Assembly: GCA_002104945.1 (NCBI GenBank)
Contig: MCFH01000168.1
Coordinates: forward strand, 1-21,740
Length of the DNA: 21,740 nt
From: Piromyces finnis
Lineage: Eukaryota > Neocallimastigomycota > Neocallimastigomycetes > Neocallimastigales > Neocallimastigaceae
Reading direction: 5' to 3'
The notes under the pieces: generated by a model
What the model saw: only the letters and a program-made list of their open reading frames with translations
Told to the model about the DNA's origin: nothing
The model's database searches: none
Shown here: piece by piece, positions 11,901-21,700 of the stretch
Layout: each line of letters opens with the position of its first letter
Numbering within the stretch: position 1 is the stretch's first letter
Made by a program: the position numbers and the translations under genes

Positions 11901-12933
11901 TGTCCTGGTTTACGAGATTGATAATAATTTTTGGATTAATAGGAATTTGAGTATACCAATAGTTCTTAGTTCTCCAAATATGGATAAAGAATCCAATGCA
12001 TATTAATAAACAATATGAAATATAAATCTTAAATAATAACTTGCTGAAAATCCAGGTGCATTCATGAATAATCTTGATTCATTACTTAACTCATCTTTGT
12101 GAGAATTATAAATCTTTCTTGTGTACCCTTCAAAAACCATTAAAATAAATGACCAAATCCAAAATCCATGGATTGTCATTTGAAATTTAAATTTCCAATC
12201 TTTAATGAAGTAGAATGGTATTGAAAGACACCATGCAATAATTGGAATTGTAAAAACAAAAATAAAGTTTAAAGGAAGTTTTATATCTATTCCAGAAGAA
12301 GACTCATTTTTAAGAAATATATTTGATAAAATTCCAAAAAGATCAAAAATATGTAATGAAATAATAAATGTTACTGCTATTTTTGATATAGAAATTGTTC
12401 TATCAAAATTTTCATTAAGTGGACGATAGTAAACTATGATTTCTTCATCTTCGTCTTCATCTTCACTTTCACTTTGTTCTTCAACGTCATTTAATCTAAG
12501 ATAGTATACAAATAAATATAAATATATGAATATTATGTAATAATTAATTTATTTTTAATGAAGTACAATATTTTTATAATTTATATAGTTATTAGAAAAA
12601 TAATATTTGACAAATTTTATTAGAAGCATAAAATATATTTTTTTTTTCTTTTTTTTTTATTTTTATGAATTACATATATATATATTATATATATTATAAA
12701 ATATTGAAATAAAAATAAAATAATTAAATTATAATTACTTCTATATTGTCTTCGGATTTTCGTTTTTCTTATTTTATTGAACCACACAATTATTGCAAAT
12801 ATTAAAAGGTATGAATCAAGAGCTATTGGAAGAATGATATGTAAATAACAAGTGATATGAAACCAAAACTTAAAAATTTCGGATCTCTACAGAACGGTAG
12901 TAGAGTATCTTTACCGTTTGTATCTGAATTCAT
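8960..12933 (-). CDS. HMT1: HMT1/ABCB6-type ABC half-transporter, full-length copy with frameshifts
   Basis: The only copy with the start. The ATG at 12933 opens [14 protein letters not shown] after an A-rich leader. Exons: 12933-12739, 12495-11334, 11070-10409, 10334-10099, 9969-9840, 9754-9669, 9536-8960; about 1015 residues, longer than the ~830-840 usual for HMT1/ABCB6. Order: TMD0 helices ([21 protein letters not shown]; later [14 protein letters not shown] and others), an acidic loop [14 protein letters not shown] at about 12420-12490, the ABC membrane domain, then the nucleotide-binding domain with Walker [10 protein letters not shown] near residue 705, signature LSGGEKQR near 808, Walker [11 protein letters not shown] near 830 and H-loop AHRLST near 860. 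A Lys-rich/Gly-rich tail follows. TMD0 plus one NBD supports ABCB6/HMT1 over mitochondrial ATM1. Indels break the frame in exon 1 (near 12870) and near 11931, 11436, 11527 and 11066; for the last four the left arm has the open frame. The end is uncertain: one extra A gives an earlier stop at 8991; the left-arm version ends at 8960. Confidence 0.85.
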
Positions 12934-14659
12934 TTTTTTTATATTATTTTATTTTACTTGCTATTATATTTTACTTTAAATTTGGAAAAAATTATTAGAG
13001 ATATAATAAATTCTTTCTTATATATAAATCTCGAGAATTTTTGAAAATTTTATGTATTTCTTTTATTATTAACGACAAGCTTATAATATATAAATAGGTA
13101 TTATAATTAAATATTAAATATAAATAAATAATACTGTACTACTTCTTTCTTTGAATTATTGATTAGTAATTCAATTTCATTAAAGTATAATTCTAAATTT
13201 CAAAATTTTCACTATTCCAATTTTATTAAAAGTATCATTAAAAATACTGTAATTCTAATATTAGTGTTTCTTAAGAAAGTACGAAGCTGATAAAACTACT
13301 TTACAATTTAAATTTAAATTATACTGAAAATAATTTAAACTTTTTATTTCTTTAAAAATGTTTTGCTTTTAATTATTAATTATTAAAAAGCATGACAATA
13401 GAAAATATAATATTGAATTTAATTATATGCTTATGATAGTTGACAATAAATTTTACATTAAAAAAGGGTTCATATTGAATTATGAAAGTTGTTCATTCTT
13501 ACATATTTAATAAAATAATTAAAGTTAATAATAAGTGAGAAATAAAAAAATATTTATTTAATAAACTTCATTATATGCTAGATGTTAGACTTACTTTTCT
13601 TTTCTTCTTTATAATATATAAAAATATATTAATTTTATTTTCTCTATTTATTATTATATATTAATAATAATAAGAAGAAAAAAAACTTATAAAACAGTTT
13701 CTATATAATAGTTTTTTTTTAAGTATTACTAAAATTATCTGTTAATGATAATTGTTTTTTCTTTCTTTTTTATTTATTTAAATATATTCTATACACATAT
13801 ATAATTTTATATTAATATAATATATTTTTCATTACAAAAATTTAATTCAATTATCAATTATGACTTAATTATATTAGTTTAAGTTGTATAATTATCATAT
13901 TGCTGTAAGCAACTTTTAAGTCAATATTCAAACCATACTTTTCTTTATTCTATAAATTAAAAAACTTTAAATTGAATTCATATTGAAAAATTACTAAAAA
14001 TAATTTGGAAAATTTAATAAATTATGAATTTATTATAATATTTATTAATTTAAATTGTATCATCGCATATTATTTAATTTCAATATATATGAGACTACAT
14101 TAATTCTATTAAAGTTTAAAAAAATTTTAATTTTATACCATAAAAGGTAATTGTAACTATTAATATTTTTTTAAAAAAAAATAGCTACAAATATAAAAAT
14201 ATAAAACTAAACTTGCTTTTTTATACAATTGATATAAAATATTTGATTAATATTCTTCTTGTTATTTGATATCATTGGAATTATCTATAAAATAATATAA
14301 ATGTAAATGAATATTAATTATATGGTTATTATTAGAATAGTAAATTTATTTAATGTTTTAAATAAATACATTTTATAATTAATTCCTTGTAATTTTTTAA
14401 ATTTAAAGAATTATAATTGCCTTTTAACTTAAAGGAAAAATATTCTTTATGTTTTATTTTAAACAAGTTTTATAATATACTATAATTTTACCTAAATTCC
14501 TTACATTATTAAAATGTGAATTAAAACAAATAAAATAAAAAATTTTATTAATATATTCCCATATATTTCAATTTTTATGATTTTTATATGATTTTTATAT
14601 TATTATAAATTTTTAAATTTAACAATTTATATCACATTTTACTACTATTATTTTATATT
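12934..14659. other. AT-rich upstream region, no gene seen
   Basis: Lies upstream of the ABC start and ends at the retroposon. It is extremely AT-rich with stops in all frames and no recognisable coding, tRNA or repeat structure. It should contain the ABC promoter, but no specific element can be defended. Confidence 0.6.
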
Positions 14660-14670
14660 ACATATCATTT

Positions 14671-14672
<2 letters not shown>
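14660..14672. repeat. Target-site duplication, left copy
   Basis: ACATATCATTTTA, identical to 15263-15275. It immediately precedes the poly-T of the minus-strand retroposon, as expected for target-primed retroposition. Confidence 0.85.
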
Positions 14673-14730
<58 letters not shown>

Positions 14731-15262
14731 TTCCGAGTGCATTTCTCCCATCGATCAGAATTAGCTCCAATGGTGGTTCTTAGAGAAACGTTGGCTCATT
14801 CCTATTGCTAGGTGGTTGTGACCCTCCTGGTCTGTCATACTGTTTCTTCAGCTTCGACGCTCACTTAATCCATGTACATTAGATGCATGTCGTTGTACGA
14901 TATTTCACAACTACAATGCTAAGCCTCTTATAGTCAATTTGATCACGTGTCAACCGCCCCCTAATGTTTACACTTAAATTGATTAAGGAATATTATGTGT
15001 TTTTGGCATAGCCTAAGTCACCACTTATTAAGTTCTAATTTGGAATGTACCATGTACACTAGACCCTCTCAGGCCGGCTAGACGAGTGTTATTATCATAG
15101 TAGTAAATTAGAAAGTTCATTTATACTTACCTGAATATCATAACCCAACCCATGGCAAACCCAGTGGGAAAATCCACAGGCACTGACATCTGCGGGGTCG
15201 AACCAGAAGCCTTATGTATGCTAAGGAAACGCCCTTAACAACCAGGATAAAAACTGGAACGA
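14673..15262 (-). mobile_element. tRNA-derived SINE-like retroposon with poly(A) tail
   Basis: A compact element of about 535 bp plus a 55-nt poly(A) tail (poly-T at 14673-14727 on +). It stands out by its balanced base composition against surroundings that are almost only A/T. Read on the minus strand it starts at 15262 with a tRNA-like head. An A-box-like TCCTGGTTGTTAAGGGCG (15248-15231) is followed by a perfect 5-bp anticodon-type stem CCTTA/TAAGG with a 7-nt loop (15226-15210) and a B box GGTTCGACCCC (15204-15194) inside a T-arm-like hairpin. A non-coding body of about 460 bp and the A tail follow. Perfect 13-bp flanking duplications and an intact tail point to a fairly recent insertion. 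It encodes no protein, so it would depend on a LINE's reverse transcriptase. I do not recognise the body as a named family. Transcription would be by RNA polymerase III from the internal boxes. Confidence 0.85.
15190..15250 (-). promoter_or_regulatory. Internal RNA polymerase III promoter (A box / B box) of the SINE
   Basis: The B box GGTTCGACCCC at 15204-15194 matches the GGTTCGANNCC consensus. The A-box-like segment at 15248-15231 sits about 30 nt upstream on the minus strand, a normal tRNA spacing. The A box has one base fewer than the best tRNA match (GGTTGTTAAGG where GGTTGGTTAAGG is common). Confidence 0.7.
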
Positions 15263-15275
15263 ACATATCATTTTA
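15263..15275. repeat. Target-site duplication, right copy
   Basis: ACATATCATTTTA, identical to 14660-14672, directly adjoining the 5' head of the minus-strand retroposon. Confidence 0.85.
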
Positions 15276-15669
15276 AATATTTTTATTAAATAATGTAGAA
15301 TGCTTTAATAAAAAATAAAAAAGTATATTTAATAGTATTTTTTAAATAATTATTTATAATAAAGTGATAATTGGTTATTTTCTTTATTGATAAAAGTATA
15401 AACCACATATTTCAAATAACCAATGAATTATCTTTAAAATTTCAAAAAAGAAAATATTATTAAATGCCCAGAAATTATTTTTCTGGTTAAAAATTAAAAT
15501 TTAATATATGAGGAAAAATAACTTTTATAATAATTAAAAAAATAATAAATTAATTAGTATTTTTTTTCTTTATATAATAGTTGATAATTTATTATTAATT
15601 AAAATTTATATATAAAAAACAGTTTTAAAAATAATATATTTATATTTACTATTATTTATTATTATTACT
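15276..15669. other. AT-rich spacer, nothing recognised
   Basis: About 390 bp of AT-rich DNA between the retroposon and the TTTA microsatellite. It should include the 3' UTR of the minus-strand WD40/coiled-coil gene. No ORF or RNA structure is supported. Confidence 0.6.
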
Positions 15670-15672
15670 TAC

Positions 15673-15707
<35 letters not shown>

Positions 15708-15735
15708 TTTTATTTATTTATTTATTTATTTATTT

Positions 15736-15779
<44 letters not shown>

Positions 15780-15782
15780 TTA
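15670..15782. repeat. (TTTA)n microsatellite
   Basis: About 110 bp of tandem TTTA with a few one-base slips (an extra T near 15710, a TTATTA irregularity near 15738). It overlaps the 3' end of the downstream gene: the TAA stop at 15775-15773 is itself a repeat unit read on the minus strand (TAAA). Confidence 0.95.
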
Positions 15783-18700
15783 TTAGTATGAGAAAATGAA
15801 CTATGCGAAAAACTCATTATTGATTGAGAAGTTCTTTGACCTATATCAAATTTATTTGAGCCTAGCATTAATGGTGAGATTGATTTCTTGCTTGAATCTG
15901 GTAATTTTGATTTATTAAGCCAATTATTCGAACTATTATCATTTTTAAATAAAGAATCCGCATAATTTCCAACGTTATTATTATTATTTTTTTGAATTAT
16001 TTTTTTTTTCAAATAAAGAATTAGTGATAGTATTGTTATTCCAATTATCAGATTCAAAATTTTTATTTGTAACATTATTATAATGAGGAGATTTTATATT
16101 ATTATTCCAATTAGTAAGCGATAGATTAGAAGAAAGTGGTTTAGAAGAATTTTTATTACTTTTATTTAATGAATTAAATGTATTTCCATTTATATTTGAT
16201 GTTGTTTCAATATTTTTTATTTCTGGAGACATTTCTTTATCAAAAGATATATATTCATTCCCTATATCCCAATTATTAATATCCCATTCATCATTTATAT
16301 TATTTGTGTCTTTTTCATCAAATGGAATTTGTTCACTTAAATGAAATTGAACTTTCTTGTTGTGAAGTAGGATTATAACTTAAATTAAATCCATTATTAA
16401 TATTTTTTATTATTGAAAAGTCTTCATTTAATGTTTGAACTTCTGATTTGTTGTTATTTGAACTTAATACCTTTAAATTGAGCACTATATTCTAAATCCA
16501 TTCATTATCGATATTTGTAAATAAATTGGCTGCATCAGAAGAGGGAATCATTATTTCTTTCTCATTATTCTGTTTTATTAATAAATTCGTACTTTCGAAA
16601 ATTAATGGAGTTTTAATTGGTAAACTTGATTGTGATACAGGTTATTATTGAGAGATTGTTAACACTCGAATTATTATTAAATCCAAATTCCTCATTACTC
16701 TTTTTTGGAATAATACTCCAGGAGATAGAATTTTGAATTCTGAGCTCGCATCTGAATTAAATTTAATAGGGCTATTAGGTTTTAGAAACATGTGATTTAT
16801 CTTCAATGTTAGTAGAAAATGATAATATCGAAGAAATAGAATGAGTAGTAAATGGTATTTTTGTTGCTTGAGATTCTGATGCTAATAGAGATTGGGCAGT
16901 ATTATTAGATTCATTTTCTCTAACTATCGGACTAATCACTTTTTGAGTTACTTCTAATAGTTCTGATTGTTCTCATGATCCCTTTTGAAATAAATTTCTT
17001 TTCCTTCTTCATCTTCTTTATCATATTCATCCTCATTTTCTTGTTCTGTATCTGATTCATCATCCGTAAGTACTCCAAAACTCTTCAGTCTATTGCGATA
17101 TTTATTAACTTTTTTCTTCCATATCATATAAACAAATAAGTAAATCTTCATGGTCTTTTTCCATATTTTGATTTTTCTTGTTTAAGTTTTTTAATTTGTT
17201 CTTCATAAGTTTCATTGTTCGATACGGTGACATTTGTTACAATTAGTTCAGATTGTAATTGACTTCTAACTTTTTGGTTTTAATTCATTAATTAGCTGTT
17301 GAGAAATTTCTTGTCTTAAGTTATTTTCTAATTCCGCTTTTTTTATTTCTATTTCTTTCATAAGACCCATTTCTAAAGTATTTCGCATACATTTATATCT
17401 TCATTAATTTCTTTTTCAAGTTTATTACGATAATCATTTTCTATCTGATTACGAATGTCTTGTTCTAATTGCTGACGTTTTTTGAATAATTTCTTGTTCC
17501 ATATAACTACGTTTTTCTTCTATTTCTTTTTCAATTTCTTTCATTTATCGTCCATTTCTTTTCGTTTTTGATTCATTTCATCATTATTGCTTTATTCTTT
17601 TTCTCTAACTCTTGTTCATTTGTTGTTAAAAATATTTGTTCATACTCATTATGTATTTCTTTTTCTAATGATATTTTAACATCATCCTTCATTTGATCTT
17701 TAATTCTTTATGAATTGAATCCTTCATTTCTTCCTTTAATTTTTTACAAAACTTCTTCTTTCATTTCATCAGAAATTTTTTGTATTATATCAGATTTATG
17801 CTTACTTCTTATTTCTTGCTCTATTTCATCTCTAATACTTTTTCTAATTCATTTCTTATGTTCTCTTTAATAATAGGTTCATATTCTTTTCTTATCTGTC
17901 GTTCTAAATTCATTCTAACTTCTTGTTCCAAATTTTCTTCTAATTTTTTAGCAATTCTATCTCGACATTCAACAGAAAGTCTTTCCTCTAAAGATTTTTT
18001 TACTTCTTCCATAAGCTTAATTTCTAACTCATTTTTTATATCATATTCACAAATTGGTCTTAATTCCCTCTCTAATGAAATTCTAACTTGTTCTCAAGAC
18101 TCTCACGCAATTCATTTGTTTAATTTCTCAACAATTTTTGGTTTACATTCTTTCCGTAGCTCGTCTTCAATACTCCCTTTTAATTCTTCTTCTAAAAGAA
18201 CCTCTAAGTTCATTATTAAGATCTGCTAATACTTTCGGTTCACAAATTACTCTTAATTCTTTTTCGACTACAGCTCTGATTTCATCATTGAGGAAAGTAT
18301 GTTTCTCTTTTTCTAATTTTTCTTTTAACTTTTTTGCTTGTCTCTCCCAAGAGTCTTGTTTTTCTTTAAAATCTTTTTCCCATCTTTCACGCTCAATTTT
18401 CATATCACTTTCTAATTCTTCTTTGAGATCTTCCCATTGTAATGCTTCACGTTTAACTCTAACTTCTTCCCATGCTTCATCAATATTCCACTGTAAAGAA
18501 CCTAATAATGGGCATGCTGTTCTACATTCTGGTGCAATTAAAGAATCTTTAACTTCACATGTTTCAATGGATGAATTGTGTCTATTAAGAATATACCATT
18601 TATTACTTGCTTCCTTATTTAATGAATTTATAGTTTTTCCCTGTTTAATAGTAATACTATGAATTGGCTTATTTAATTTCCATCCAATAGCATAATCAAA

Positions 18701-21700
18701 CTGAACACCATCAAAGTTGAACGGGCAAGCACAATAAAATTTAAAAGCTTGGAGTGATTTTTTAAAATCTATTTTTGATTTTAATTTTAATGGAGACTGT
18801 ATTTCTTCAGCATCTTCTTTTATTACTGGTGCATATAAATGGAAACTAAAAAGCATTGGCTCATTACTTTTATAAGTTAATAAGCATTTCATTTTTTCAT
18901 CCCATTTCCATATTGTCTTATGACCTAAGTTTAATTCATGCAATACATTCAAATCAAATGTATCTAAAACTTGAATACGCCTGTTTTTATTACTACTTAC
19001 AATTAATAAAGAATCAACACCATATTTATTATCATAGCAAATAAATTCTAAAGAATTAATAGGTTTAGCAGACCCAATTGTTTTTTGGTCTTTATGATTA
19101 CTCAATGGAGAAAAATAAAAGAATGGCAATTGAAAATTACTAATATCACCTATATTCCATAGTCTAACCAATCCATCTTCACCACCAGTGGCTAAAATAG
19201 AGCCATCGGTGTTAAAAGCAAGACATCTCACATCACACTCATGTACTAATTTAATAGCTTTAATACCATTTTTAAGTCTATCATCACGAGCTTGTTCTTT
19301 TTTTTGAACGATCTTTCTCCTACGTTTTTCTTTCTTCTTTTCCTTTCTTTTAATTCTGTATTCTTTTTTTATTCTTCTAGTTTCTTCATCTAAGGAATCA
19401 GAAGAATCGGAGGATAGTGTATCACTAGATTCAGTTTCCTCATCATCCTCAATATTAATTTTTCTTTTCCATAAGCTATTATCGATATTAAAGTATAAAG
19501 CACATTTCATATTAGTACCAACAACAAAAGCATTTGGATTACTTGGTTGAAATGTTGCACAATAAAGTTTATACTCATTACTTCTAATGGCTAGAATAAC
19601 TGTACAAAAATCTTGTAAAAGTTTTCCACTTTCAAAAACACTTTTATTTTCATCAAATTCATGTATAATTATGACACCTTCTTCATCTATACTTAAAATT
19701 CTTGTATATCTATCTTCAACATTAGTAATTGATATACTAATAATATTATTTGAATGACCACCAAGAACAAACTTAAATTTCTTTTGTTCTTGAATTACAT
19801 TTATATTTTTGCCATTAATATAACAAATATATTTATTATTTTTATCTGTTACAAAATTTGTTGAAACATTATTATTGAATGCGTCTAATGATTCTTTGGA
19901 TTTACTTATAATTGTAAGAGGTAATTCTTTAGAAGATAATGGACTAAATAAATAATCATCATCTTTAAGAAAATCATATTCAATAATAGTTGTAGGAAGT
20001 CTAACACCATCGGGAATTCTATCATTTTGTCTATAGATAGGTCTTCTTTGATCCGGTTCTGTTAAAACAGATGAGTCAATTAATTTTATTTCTTCTGTTT
20101 GTAATCCTATATCTTCTTTTTCTACTTTTTTAGATATATCGTTATATGAAGTTTGAACACCTTGTTCCAATATTTCCACTGATTTAACTTTTTCATTAGT
20201 TATTTCGGTCATATTGTATTTAGTCACTTCAAAAGCATCAGTCATTGTTGATTCTTCTTTCATTTCAGGTTTTATTGAGCCATCAGTATAACCATATCCA
20301 TAACCATATCCATAACCATAATTATATCCATACTGAGTATAATAAAGAGCATATTGTTGATTGACCTTTTCATTGTATTGAGGATCATTTGGATCAATAT
20401 TTTGTAATTGAGCATTGGGGTTATTTTTATCAATATACGTTTGCAATGTATTTGGATCAATGTTTAATTGTAGTGTACTAGTATTTATTTGAGAAGCGTC
20501 TTTAACTGTACCATCAATGTTTTGTTCTTCTTTTGATGTAGAAAAATATTGTTGATGTTTATTTGTTGATGTTGAAATATGATGATAAGTTGATGTAATT
20601 TCTTCCTTTGGATTTCTAGACGTTATAAAATTTTCCCCTGTAACTGATGTAGTATTTAACTGTGATTCTTCAAAAATAGCAGTACTTTGTTGTTGCTGTT
20701 CTTGTTGATTATTAATTTGAAATTCAATATTATTATCAATAGTATTTGACTCCTGTATTAATAATGAATTTACAGGAATAGTTGATATATTTATTTGAGG
20801 ATTATTATTTGTATCAAGAGTGCTTGATTGAATAGGAATTGTTAGGATATTAATTTGTGGTTCATTTGATTTCTGTTTACTATCAATTGAACTACTAGGA
20901 TTTAATTCTTTCTTGTTATCTATTGAATTACTAATATCTGATTTTTTATCAATTCCTGATGAAATATTATTTTCATCTTTTATTTTTTTTTTTATACATT
21001 TTGTATTTTGTATTATAAATTATTTATTTTATAATGTTTTGATATATTTTTTTGTAAATTTCATTTAATATAAAAATTTTATGATTAACAAATATCAAAC
21101 AATAATAATGAATAAAAAAACATTCAATAATATTAATATATTACCTTGAATAATCACAGGAGAAGAAAATGTTGGTTTAGAAGACATCGGGGATTTTGGA
21201 GAATTATTTCTTATATTTTTTTTCCTTGAGGATTTTAAAATTATATCATCAGGGTTAAAATGCCCAATCTGATGAGTAGAATGTTTACCAGATTTTCGGG
21301 ATTTTCTAGTATATGTTACTGGTGATGTAATTTTTGATGAATTATATGAGGATTCATAAACATCTGATGAAATTAAATCATTATCATCACTTTGGGATAA
21401 AACATACGTAGTATGGCTTATAGTTTCATTATTTTGTGGTGAATTTGATTTAGAAAAAGATAACTTTTCATTATCCTTTGGTGAACCATGTAATTTTAAA
21501 GATAAATCTGTTTTTAATGATATCATTTTCACATCTTTTAATAGATCATGTGTTGGACTAGTACTATTAATGTTATGAGGTGAAATTATTTCATCTTTTA
21601 GGAATTTATGTTTTTTATTAGAGGAGTTTAAACTATATGAAATTAATTCTTTATCTGATTCATTCTTAAGAGGTGATATGCCTTCAGTTTCTTTTTTTCA

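Larger units (their letters stand above)
6078..12162 (-). repeat. Right arm of giant inverted repeat (palindrome)
   Basis: Reverse-complement partner of 1-6062. Right-arm sequence beyond 12162 continues the ABC reading frame into unique DNA, showing that the biological context of the ABC gene is the right side. Homopolymers differ between arms, for example 19 A at 3331-3349 against 24 T near 8799-8822, while 20 A at 3253-3272 matches 20 T at 8882-8901. Confidence 0.95.

Noticed and set aside
1-12162. Two independent, diverged genes (gene duplication) for ABC and CCT3
   Set aside because: Introns and intergenic DNA match as closely as exons, and differences are indels without the codon-position bias of selection; this is a very recent or artificial inversion, not an old gene duplication.
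14673-14727. Poly-T as an RNA polymerase III terminator
   Set aside because: On the strand that carries the A/B boxes this run is poly-A, the tail of the retroposon, not a T terminator.
15190-15262. A functional tRNA gene
   Set aside because: Anticodon-type and T-arm-like hairpins are present, but there is no paired acceptor stem, the D-arm region is imperfect, the loop lacks the T expected before the anticodon, and it is joined to a long body with A tail and target duplications. It fits a SINE head better.
17780-18662. Plus-strand open frames opposite the coiled coil (149 and 174 codons)
   Set aside because: They are antisense shadows of Glu/Lys-rich coding, giving Ser/Phe/Leu-rich translation; the minus strand carries the real coding signal.
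20440-20450. Translation start of the WD40 protein at a TTG near 20446
   Set aside because: The frame is open far upstream (to 20976 and, across an intron, to the window end) with protein-like sequence; TTG is not expected as a start in a nuclear gene.
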